This document shows positions 1-5,292 of a stretch of DNA of 5,292 bases, piece after piece. The position numbers were made by a program, and so were the translations under genes. This DNA comes from an uncultured Spirochaetaceae bacterium (lineage in GTDB: Bacteria > Spirochaetota > Spirochaetia > Treponematales > Treponemataceae). The stretch is taken from positions 1 through 5,292 of the forward strand of contig CADBUT010000129.1 in the NCBI GenBank assembly GCA_902797925.1, in the 5' to 3' direction. Position 1 is the stretch's first letter. Each line of letters begins with the position of its first letter. Under the pieces are notes generated by a model, which searched no databases, was not told the DNA's origin, and worked only from the letters and a program-made list of their open reading frames with translations.

Positions 1-769
1 CCTTGAGCCAGTCGCGCGCAAACTGCTTGTCATAAGACGGCTCGGCGTGACCAACCTCGTATTTGTCAAGCGGCCAGAATCTTGAAGAATCTGGTGTAAG
101 CATTTCGTCGCCCACAACAATTTCGCCGTTCTCGTCAAGCCCGAACTCGAACTTTGTGTCGGCGATGATTATGCCTTTTGTAAGCGCGTATTCGGCGCAT
201 TTCTTGTAAAGCGCAATCGAAAGGTCGCGGAGCTTCTGCGCATATTCCTTGCCTTTGCCCGGAAAACGCTTTTCAAGATAGTCGATTGACTGCTCGTAAG
301 AGATATTCTCGTCGTGGTCGCCAATTTCGGCTTTTGTTGACGGCGTATAAATCGGTTCGGGCAGCTTTTCAGATTCCTTAAGCCCGGCCGGAAGCTTTAT
401 GCCGCAAACAGTCTGGTTTTCCTGGTAGCTTTTCCAGCCTGAACCTGTGATGTAGCCGCGCACGATGCACTCAACAGGAAGCATTTCGAGCTTTTTGCAG
501 AGCATGCTGTTTCCGTTGAATTTGTCCTGGCGGAAATATTCAGGCATATCGTTTACGTCAACCGAAACCATGTGGTTTTTCACGATGTCTTTAGTAAAAT
601 CAAACCAGAATTTAGACATCTGCGTAAGCACTGTGCCTTTCTTTGTAACGATGTTGTGCAAAATTACGTCAAAGCAGCTGATTCTGTCTGTTGCCACAAG
701 AATAAGGTTCTCGCCGACATCGTAGATTTCTCTGACCTTGCCCTCTTTTATAGGTGAATATTCCTTCAT
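1..769 (-). CDS. purC: Phosphoribosylaminoimidazole-succinocarboxamide synthase (SAICAR synthetase), 3' end cut by window
   Basis: Cytosolic enzyme of de novo purine synthesis: it joins CAIR and L-aspartate using ATP to make SAICAR, which PurB then cleaves. The start is the ATG at 769-767, preceded by GAGG with 8 nt spacing. 256 codons are visible with no stop, so the C-terminus lies beyond the left edge. Seen in the translation: the N-terminal nucleotide-binding segment KEGKVREIY (8-16), the family signature around DRISAFD (28-34), VECIVRGYITGSGW (99-112), IADTKFEFG (202-210) and the second signature DEMLTPDSSRFW (221-232). The segment ENQTVCGIKLPAGLKESEKL (117-136) and the continuation past YDKQFARDWL fit the longer form of the family (roughly 290-310 residues) rather than the short form of about 235, so some 35-55 residues are probably missing. 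It follows purA by 25 nt on the same strand and is very likely co-transcribed with it. All motifs seen are intact and identification is secure. Confidence 0.96.
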   Translation of the reverse strand, partial: MKEYSPIKEGKVREIYDVGENLILVATDRISCFDVILHNIVTKKGTVLTQMSKFWFDFTKDIVKNHMVSVDVNDMPEYFRQDKFNGNSMLCKKLEMLPVECIVRGYITGSGWKSYQENQTVCGIKLPAGLKESEKLPEPIYTPSTKAEIGDHDENISYEQSIDYLEKRFPGKGKEYAQKLRDLSIALYKKCAEYALTKGIIIADTKFEFGLDENGEIVVGDEMLTPDSSRFWPLDKYEVGHAEPSYDKQFARDWLK

Positions 770-777
770 TATGCTTT

Positions 778-781
778 CCTC
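778..781 (-). promoter_or_regulatory. Ribosome binding site of purC
   Basis: GAGG (read on the minus strand, followed by AAA) lies 8 nt before the ATG at 769. It sits inside the 25-nt purA-purC gap and fixes the purC start. A standard Shine-Dalgarno here means purC can be initiated independently on a shared purA-purC message. Confidence 0.8.
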
Positions 782-794
782 ATTGTTTATCTAT

Positions 795-2069
795 TTATCT
801 GATGATAATTGCTTCGCGCTCTGCACCGACTGAAACATATTTAATGCGGCAGCCGATAGCTTTTTCAACGTATTCAACGTAATCTCTCGCCTCTTTCGGA
901 AGGTCTTTCCATTTGCGCGCCTTAGAAATGTCGCATTTCCAACCAGGAAGGTATTCAGTTACTGGCTTGCAGCTGTTCAAAAGAACTGGGAACGGAAATT
1001 CGTCAATCTGCTTGCCGTCAAGCTCGTAATGCGTTGTTACTGGAATTTTTTCCATGTAGCTTAAAACGTCGAGCTTTGTGAGCGCAATTTCTGTTGCAGC
1101 CTGAACTTCAACACCGTAGCGCGTTGCAACAATGTCAAGCGGGCCGACGCGGCGCGGGCGGCCTGTCTTTGCGCCATATTCGTTGCCGGCTTTGCGCAGC
1201 TCTTCAGCTTCATCGCCGAACATTTCGCATACGAACGGGCCTTCGCCGACGCATGTTGAATAAGCTTTTACAACGCCGATAACGTCCGTAATCTTTACAG
1301 ACGGGCAGCCGGAACCGATTGGCGCATAAGCTGCGATTGTGTTCGATGAAGTTGTATAAGGAACGATACCGTAGTCCAAATCGCGGAGCGAGCCGAGCTG
1401 TGCTTCAAAAAGAATTGACTTCTTTTCTTTCTGCGCATTCTTCAAGAATGTGCCTGTGTCGCAAACGAAAGGCTTAATCTTTTCGCATGAATCTTTGAGC
1501 CATTCGTCGAGCTTTGCTTCTGTATAAGGCTCTGCGCCATAGACTTTTGTAAGCGTAAGGTTTTTCCATTCCATTATGTCAAGAAGATGGCGCTTCAATT
1601 CTTCCGGGTAAAAAAGCTCGCCGGCAAGAATTGTCTTTTTCTGGTATTTGTCTGAATAAAACGGAGCAATGCCCTGTTTTGTTGAGCCGTACTTTTTGTC
1701 AGCAAGGCGCTGCTCTTCAAGACAGTCGAGGTCACGGTGCCACGGAACTAACAATGATGCTCTGTCGCTGATTTTCAGGTTTGCCGGTGTGATGCTTACG
1801 CCTTTGCTCTGCACGTCTTCAATCTCTTTCAAAAGATTTTCTGGGTCAAGCGCAACGCCGTTGCCCAAAATGTTTACTACACCGTCTCTGAAAATGCCAG
1901 ACGGCAGAAGATGCAGGGCAAATTTGCCTTTGTCGTTGATTACAGTGTGGCCGGCGTTGCCGCCGCCTTGAAATCTGCAAACAATATCATAATCTTCCGT
2001 AAGAAGATCAACCATGCGACCTTTTCCTTCGTCGCCCCAGTTAATTCCGACGATTGTACCGTTTCTCAT
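795..2069 (-). CDS. purA: Adenylosuccinate synthetase
   Basis: Cytosolic GTP-dependent enzyme that joins IMP and L-aspartate to form adenylosuccinate, the first committed step from IMP to AMP. PurB then releases fumarate. The 424 residues compare with 432 in E. coli, so the gene is full length. Motifs seen: the P-loop-like WGDEGKG (11-17) with the catalytic Asp13; GGGNAGHTV (35-43) with His41 at the same number as the catalytic His of E. coli; GSTKQGIAP (128-136), the IMP-binding loop in its clostridial-type form; the conserved segment around DYGIVPYTTSSNT (232-244); TGRPRR (302-307), the aspartate-binding loop; and TKLDVL (331-336), which recognises guanine. The start ATG at 2069 has GGAGT 7 nt upstream and gives the expected N-terminus. 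purC follows after 25 nt. The upstream gap carries a promoter and a terminator-like hairpin that must be read through, so control by attenuation is plausible. No key residue is missing. Confidence 0.98.
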   Translation of the reverse strand: MRNGTIVGINWGDEGKGRMVDLLTEDYDIVCRFQGGGNAGHTVINDKGKFALHLLPSGIFRDGVVNILGNGVALDPENLLKEIEDVQSKGVSITPANLKISDRASLLVPWHRDLDCLEEQRLADKKYGSTKQGIAPFYSDKYQKKTILAGELFYPEELKRHLLDIMEWKNLTLTKVYGAEPYTEAKLDEWLKDSCEKIKPFVCDTGTFLKNAQKEKKSILFEAQLGSLRDLDYGIVPYTTSSNTIAAYAPIGSGCPSVKITDVIGVVKAYSTCVGEGPFVCEMFGDEAEELRKAGNEYGAKTGRPRRVGPLDIVATRYGVEVQAATEIALTKLDVLSYMEKIPVTTHYELDGKQIDEFPFPVLLNSCKPVTEYLPGWKCDISKARKWKDLPKEARDYVEYVEKAIGCRIKYVSVGAEREAIIIR

Positions 2070-2076
2070 TTTTGCT

Positions 2077-2081
2077 ACTCC
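2077..2081 (-). promoter_or_regulatory. Ribosome binding site of purA, abutting a U-tract
   Basis: GGAGT on the minus strand lies 7 nt before the purA ATG. Its first G follows directly on a run of nine T's that closes the upstream hairpin, so the terminator-like element and the translation signal share a border. This leaves no room for a promoter between the hairpin and the gene. Confidence 0.85.
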
Positions 2082-2134
2082 AAAAAAAAAGACAAAGACA
2101 CTTAAGCTTAAACCTCAAGTTCGTCTTTGCCTTT
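2082..2134 (-). terminator. Intrinsic terminator-like hairpin in the purA leader (possible attenuator)
   Basis: On the minus strand the arms are 2134-2114 and 2106-2088. The lower stem pairs AAAGGCAAAGAC with GTCTTTGTCTTT (12 pairs, one of them G-U). The upper stem pairs ACTTGAG with CTTAAGT (7 pairs, one G-U). A 2-nt bulge (GA) separates them on the 5' side, and the loop is GTTTAAG. Nine consecutive T's follow at 2090-2082; the first three can close the stem base and six remain as U-tract. Hairpin plus U-tract is the classic intrinsic terminator. It could end the AMMECR1-cdd-radical SAM transcript, but it also lies after the predicted purA promoter and directly before the purA ribosome binding site. 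Any purA message from that promoter or from upstream must therefore pass it. That a hairpin can form is clear from the sequence; a regulatory role is inferred. Confidence 0.75.
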
Positions 2135-2143
2135 GTGTATTCT

Positions 2144-2172
2144 AATCTAATTATTTTATGCGCTTTTGTCAA
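2144..2172 (-). promoter_or_regulatory. Predicted sigma-70-type promoter for purA-purC
   Basis: A perfect -35 box TTGACA (2172-2167) is followed by a 17-nt spacer and TAGATT (2149-2144), which matches the -10 consensus at four of six positions. The -35 starts 15 nt after the radical SAM stop codon. Transcription would begin near 2138, only about four bases before the hairpin described at 2134-2082. The nearby TAGAAT at 2144-2139 is a better -10 by sequence but would need a 22-nt spacer. This is a prediction from motifs alone. Confidence 0.6.
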
Positions 2173-2187
2173 TTATGTAGCCGTTAT

Positions 2188-4395
2188 TCAAACCAGCACA
2201 AGGCCTTTGTTGTGAAGCGGCTTTAGTGCGGCTTGCAGTTTTGGGTTTGTGCTGATTTGGTGCAGCGCATTTGCCCTATCTGCTGAAGCGGCGGCTGGCT
2301 TTAACTTTTGCAGAAGTGCGGCGGCTGTTTCGCTTAAGTTTGCGGCAAATTCTTCTTGAAGATAGAACCACGAATATGTGCTGCCGCTCATCAAAACTGG
2401 GTCGCTGCCAAGCCAGAAAAGACCGTCAAGATTCTGCGCAAAATTGCGGAAACTTGCGTCAGATTCAGCTTCGTATTTTTGAATGCACTTTTCGATAAAG
2501 TCTTTCGGCACGGTTGGCGTCGGCACTTCAAAGCTGAACCACTTTGACACCTTCATTTCAAGCTTTTCACCGTGCATCCAAGAATCAAGCGCAGTTTCTA
2601 GCGGCGCACCGAATTTGTCGTATTTGTTTTCGCCCTTAAAGTGCAAATTGTTGTTCGCAAAGATTGATTCAGCCTTTTCGGGCAAAACCGGATGCAAGTC
2701 TGGCTGGTTACCCTTCTGCCATTCAGCAAAGACTGTGGAATTTGCGGTCAGCACGAATTTATGCCAGAACGCGCTGTCAAGAAGCCCGGCCGCAAAAAAC
2801 TGGCGCAGCGTTTCCATTGAATCGATTATAGTCTGCGGCGTGTCGTTCCAGAAGCCATAAATCATATAAGCGTGAACCAAAATGCCGGCTTCTTTAAACG
2901 CGGCGCACGCGCTGACGATAGACTGAACATCAGTACCTTTGTTGATGCTTTCAAGACCGCTGCCTGTTGCAACTTCAAGTCCGGCAGACACGCCGCCAAA
3001 GCCGCAAGAGCTCAAAAAAGAAGCCAAATCTTTTGAAAAAGCTTTTTCAAAGCGCACGTTTCCCCAAAAATAAAGGCGGTTGCCGTGCTGCGCGTTCAAA
3101 AGCGCAAATTTCTTAAGCGACGCAGGCGGCAGCGCTTCGTCTACAAAATGAATGCCGTAAACGCCCTTAGATTCTGCCGTTTCAAGCAGCCCTTCATACA
3201 ACTTCACCACATCAACTGGCTTGTAGCCGCACACATAATCAAGCTTGGTGTCGCAGAAAGCGCATTTGTGCCAGTAACAGCCGTGCGCCAGATAAGCCTT
3301 AACCCAAGCGCCGTCAGTCCAAAGGCGGTGCATGCTGTTCTTGTCGTCGCAGACACGCGGGTAGCGCGAAAAATCTATAGCCGAATAGTCAGGCACGATT
3401 TTCGCCGTCACTTCGGCCTCAAACCGCTCGTTTTTTTCGTCTTGCCAGAGCGGCTCAATTACAGAATCTTCTATAAATAAGCGGAATTTATAGAGCGGCT
3501 TTTCCGGCACATCAAATAAACCAGATTGTGCCCCGGAATTTTCGAACAAGCATTTATACGCGCCGTAGCCTCTGTCATAAGAAATGCCGTCAATGTAGCT
3601 GCCAAGCCTTGCGTCTTTCGCGTCGCGAAGTTCAGTGTTTACAAAGCCGCCGCCAAAGCTGATGAAAAGCTTTTTGCCGAAACGCTGCTTGAAATAGCGC
3701 GCCGTGTACAATGCCGAAAGGAAAGTGCCTGCAAACGGAATCGAAATGCAAAGCAAGTCAGGACATTCGATTGAGCCGAACTTCTCTTCAAGCAAGGGCT
3801 TGTAAAAATGTTCCAAGACCGGCGATTCAAGCCCTTTCTCAATTGCCGCAAAATCGCGTTCATCTACGGTCAGATGCTCGGCGTATCTTATAAGCGAAAA
3901 TTCGTGGTCAAAGACAGCCGTAATGTAATCAGCCAAATCTGCAAGCGCATAAGTGCAGAGAAAGCGCACGTCGTCAACAGACGGTTCATGCTGAAGCGAT
4001 GACAAAAAGCCTTCCATGCGCGAACCGCGAGGCGCATAGGGCGAAAACAAGAACTGATGCTCTTTTTCGCGCGCCCGGCCGCAAAGAATAGCGTTTATAT
4101 CGTCAATCCAGTTTATCCAAGACTGTTTTGTGCTGATGTAGCGGCGAATGTTGAAAGCCGTGCTGTCATCGCCCTGCTTTTCGGCTTTGGCTGCAAGCTC
4201 AAGCGCCGCCTTTTCAGAGAGCGCAAAAAGCTTGGCCAGCCCCGCCCTGCTGAAAAGCGCGTAATAAAGCTCGATGCTCAAATCAAGCCACGCCGCATTG
4301 TGCCCGCTTTCTTTAAAAAAAGCCGAAAGATATGCACCCGACGGGTACGGAGAATTCAATTGCACTAATGGCGGCGTGATTATCGTTACGTTCAT
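2188..4395 (-). CDS. Uncharacterised radical SAM protein with divergent B12-binding-like N-terminus
   Basis: Probable [4Fe-4S] radical SAM enzyme of 735 residues, substrate unknown, soluble (no signal peptide or membrane segment seen). The N-terminus, ITPPLVQLNSPYPSGAYL (6-23), then GHNAAWLDLSIEL (31-43), resembles the first half of the Rossmann fold of cobalamin-type radical SAM proteins. A mostly helical stretch (about 46-205) interrupts it, and the fold seems to resume at CPDLLCISIPF to ISFGGGFVNTELR (211-257) and DGISYDRGYGA (269-279). The cobalamin-ligand motif DxHxxG is not present. The cluster motif is C373-x4-C378-x2-C381 (GCYWHKCAFCD), one residue longer in the first gap than the usual Cx3Cx2C. 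The radical SAM barrel continues through HFVDE (416-420), AGLEVATGSGLESINKGT (471-488) and KEAGILVHAYMIYGFWNDTP (501-520). Residues from about 570 on match nothing I know. The start is the only sensible ATG, with no clear Shine-Dalgarno, 39 nt after cdd. Radical SAM assignment is firm; function is unknown. Confidence 0.88.
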   Translation of the reverse strand: MNVTIITPPLVQLNSPYPSGAYLSAFFKESGHNAAWLDLSIELYYALFSRAGLAKLFALSEKAALELAAKAEKQGDDSTAFNIRRYISTKQSWINWIDDINAILCGRAREKEHQFLFSPYAPRGSRMEGFLSSLQHEPSVDDVRFLCTYALADLADYITAVFDHEFSLIRYAEHLTVDERDFAAIEKGLESPVLEHFYKPLLEEKFGSIECPDLLCISIPFAGTFLSALYTARYFKQRFGKKLFISFGGGFVNTELRDAKDARLGSYIDGISYDRGYGAYKCLFENSGAQSGLFDVPEKPLYKFRLFIEDSVIEPLWQDEKNERFEAEVTAKIVPDYSAIDFSRYPRVCDDKNSMHRLWTDGAWVKAYLAHGCYWHKCAFCDTKLDYVCGYKPVDVVKLYEGLLETAESKGVYGIHFVDEALPPASLKKFALLNAQHGNRLYFWGNVRFEKAFSKDLASFLSSCGFGGVSAGLEVATGSGLESINKGTDVQSIVSACAAFKEAGILVHAYMIYGFWNDTPQTIIDSMETLRQFFAAGLLDSAFWHKFVLTANSTVFAEWQKGNQPDLHPVLPEKAESIFANNNLHFKGENKYDKFGAPLETALDSWMHGEKLEMKVSKWFSFEVPTPTVPKDFIEKCIQKYEAESDASFRNFAQNLDGLFWLGSDPVLMSGSTYSWFYLQEEFAANLSETAAALLQKLKPAAASADRANALHQISTNPKLQAALKPLHNKGLVLV

Positions 4396-4409
4396 TTTAC
4401 GGCAGATTT

Positions 4410-4421
4410 TTTCAGCTGAAA
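4410..4421. repeat. 12-bp perfect palindrome in the cdd to radical SAM gap
   Basis: TTTCAGCTGAAA reads the same on both strands. It lies in the 39-nt gap between cdd and the radical SAM gene, 14 nt before that gene's ATG, where a ribosome binding site might be expected but is not seen. It could be a small operator or chance; nothing else supports a function. Confidence 0.3.
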
Positions 4422-4434
4422 GGTTCAGACTAAT

Positions 4435-4857
4435 TCAGATTAAATTGAAGCTTTCAGGCAGCAGCTCTGCAAGCGTGAACTCTTTTATTCCGCCATTTCC
4501 GTCTGTCAAAATGATTTTGAAGTCTTTTCCGCAGAATTCAGACATAACCTGACGGCACACACCGCAAGGCGGGCAGAAATCTTTTATCACAGGCTCGCCT
4601 TTTTCGTTTTCAGCACCGCCTGCAATGGCAATTGCCTCAAAAGAGCGCACACCTTCGCTCACAGCCTTGAAAATCGCCGTGCGCTCGGCACAGTTGCTCG
4701 GGCCATAAGCCGCATTCTCGATGTTGCAGCCTGTAAACACAGTGCCGTCTTTTGCAAGCAGCGCCGCCCCAACATGAAAATGCGAATAAGGCGCATAAGA
4801 AGCGGCCGTCATCTTTATAGCTGTTTCGATAAGTTCATTTTTCTGGTTATTTGTCAT
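4435..4857 (-). CDS. cdd: Cytidine deaminase (small, tetrameric type)
   Basis: Cytosolic zinc enzyme of pyrimidine salvage that hydrolyses cytidine and deoxycytidine to uridine and deoxyuridine plus ammonia. The 140 residues fit the short homotetrameric family (B. subtilis Cdd, 136). Seen: YAPYSHFHVGAAL (21-33); the nucleoside-binding TGCNIENA (42-49) with Asn45 and Glu47; the zinc and proton-shuttle motif NCAERTA (55-61) with Cys56 and Glu58; and PPCGVCRQV (96-104) with zinc ligands Cys98 and Cys101. A loop of about nine residues (around 82-95, AENEKGEPVIKDFC) before the second zinc motif is longer than in B. subtilis; I recall similar forms in clostridia. The start is unambiguous: an in-frame TAG lies three codons upstream of the ATG. 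There is no Shine-Dalgarno; instead an extended -10 box sits 6 nt before the ATG, pointing to a leaderless message. It lies 27 nt after the AMMECR1 gene and 39 nt before the radical SAM gene, with no obvious functional tie to either. Confidence 0.96.
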   Translation of the reverse strand: MTNNQKNELIETAIKMTAASYAPYSHFHVGAALLAKDGTVFTGCNIENAAYGPSNCAERTAIFKAVSEGVRSFEAIAIAGGAENEKGEPVIKDFCPPCGVCRQVMSEFCGKDFKIILTDGNGGIKEFTLAELLPESFNLI

Positions 4858-4863
4858 GCGTCT

Positions 4864-4893
4864 ATTCTAGCATCTAATAGCGCATTAGTCCAA
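4864..4893 (-). promoter_or_regulatory. Predicted extended -10 promoter for cdd
   Basis: TGCTAGAAT (4872-4864) is an extended -10 element (TGn plus TAGAAT, five of six matches to TATAAT). A weak -35 candidate TTGGAC (4893-4888) lies 18 nt upstream and overlaps the end of the AMMECR1 gene. Six bases separate the -10 from the cdd ATG, so transcription would start at or within a base or two of the start codon. Motif-based prediction only. Confidence 0.5.
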
Positions 4894-5292
4894 GACTTTG
4901 GATGTATACGTAAGCGTCGGGGATTTGTAGAACTCTAAGGCTTGTGGCGCGTCTTTCCAGGCGGTTTCTGGCAGGCAGGCTTTGCGGCACAGGCGGCGCA
5001 AAAAGGCTGAACGGCTGTAGCCGCGCTCTGTTGCGACAGAAGCTTGCAGCAGAGTGCGCTGCAAATCCTGACTTGCGGCATCGCCATTGTCCATAATCAG
5101 CGAATCAAAGCCGGGTACAAAATCAAGCGCGCTGCTCATTTTCTGCCAGTCTGAAAAAATGCTGATGTTCACATAAAACCCGTCAAGCTCCGCTTTTTCG
5201 ATGTACGGATAGCGCGGGTCTTTGGCGGCTTCGTATGCGCAGTGTCTGATTGCGCCTTCTATGTTTTCAATACCGCAATACAAGGCGAAACA
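4885..5292 (-). CDS. AMMECR1-domain protein, 5' end cut by window
   Basis: C-terminal 135 residues of an AMMECR1-domain protein (Pfam AMMECR1, also called AmmeMemoRadiSam system protein A). The biochemical role of the family is unresolved. Visible features, numbered from the window edge: Cys1, in the place of the Cys of the family's conserved RGC motif; AAKDPRYP (22-29), matching the usual AAxxDPRFP; FYVNISIFSDWQKM (39-52), matching the strand and turn IEVSVLS; FVPGFDSLIMDNG (58-70); and SVATERGYSRSAFLRRLCRKACLP (85-108), the conserved C-terminal helix region, then AWKD and a final strand with SPTLTYTS. The usual LPQV of the family is altered to LLQASVA. The frame is open to the window edge; a TTG at 5283 could be read as a start but would remove the conserved N-terminal half, so the true start lies outside. 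The gene ends at a TAA, 27 nt before cdd. Assignment rests on several conserved blocks in order. Confidence 0.85.
   Translation of the reverse strand, partial: CFALYCGIENIEGAIRHCAYEAAKDPRYPYIEKAELDGFYVNISIFSDWQKMSSALDFVPGFDSLIMDNGDAASQDLQRTLLQASVATERGYSRSAFLRRLCRKACLPETAWKDAPQALEFYKSPTLTYTSKVLD

Noticed and set aside
465..757. Plus-strand open frames opposite purC
   Set aside because: They lie fully inside purC on the other strand, have no recognisable motif and no ribosome binding site; purC is certain.
1094..2105. Plus-strand open frames opposite purA and its leader
   Set aside because: Low-complexity shadow translations of the purA codons; purA is full length with all motifs.
2091..2134. 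Purine riboswitch or T-box in the purA leader
   Set aside because: The predicted leader before the hairpin is only a few bases long and no aptamer core or T-box sequence is present.
2139..2144. TAGAAT as the purA -10 box paired with TTGACA
   Set aside because: Spacing to the -35 would be 22 nt, too long for a normal promoter; TAGATT at 17 nt is preferred.
3253..3279. Frameshift or sequencing error as the cause of the Cx4Cx2C motif
   Set aside because: An extra residue needs a whole codon; the frame and conserved residues on both sides are intact.
2271..4552. Several plus-strand frames and one minus-strand frame (3639-3863) inside the radical SAM gene, one running into cdd
   Set aside because: Rich in Arg, Cys and Ser as expected of antisense readings, with no motif; the radical SAM frame is continuous and carries ordered family motifs.
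5281..5283. TTG as the start codon of the AMMECR1 gene
   Set aside because: The frame stays open to the edge with conserved-looking residues upstream, and starting here would remove the N-terminal half of the domain.

Overview
The window is a compact bacterial segment in which every recognisable gene lies on the minus strand. Read in the direction of transcription (right to left) the order is: an AMMECR1-domain gene cut by the right edge, cytidine deaminase (cdd), a large uncharacterised radical SAM enzyme, adenylosuccinate synthetase (purA), and SAICAR synthetase (purC) cut by the left edge. No tRNA, rRNA, CRISPR array, insertion sequence or phage gene was seen. The plus-strand open frames are shadows of the minus-strand genes.

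Taxonomy is an inference. The clostridial-type PurA (GSTKQGIAPFYSDK segment), the long-form PurC and the CDA active-site segment (DFCPPCGVCRQVM) suggest a host-associated Treponema-like spirochaete or an anaerobic clostridium. I lean to Treponema, but with no search available this stays uncertain.

Right half (2188-5292): AMMECR1, cdd and the radical SAM gene follow one another with gaps of 27 and 39 nt, so they may be co-transcribed. cdd may also have its own promoter: an extended -10 (TGCTAGAAT) sits 6 nt before its ATG, and there is no Shine-Dalgarno sequence, which suggests a leaderless transcript. The radical SAM protein has 735 residues. It has a divergent cobalamin-domain-like N-terminus without the usual DxHxxG motif, an unusual Cx4Cx2C cluster motif, and a C-terminal part I cannot assign. 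It is the most novel protein in the window.

Middle gap (2070-2187): these 118 bases hold a good sigma-70-type promoter followed at once by a strong hairpin and U-tract, whose last U touches the purA ribosome binding site. No promoter fits between this terminator-like element and purA, so purA-purC transcription must pass through it. That is the layout of a transcription attenuator.

Left half (1-2069): purA and purC are separated by 25 nt and both have good ribosome binding sites. The two enzymes perform the two aspartate-adding steps of purine synthesis, SAICAR formation in the de novo route and adenylosuccinate formation on the AMP branch. Both products are then cleaved by PurB, which is not in the window.
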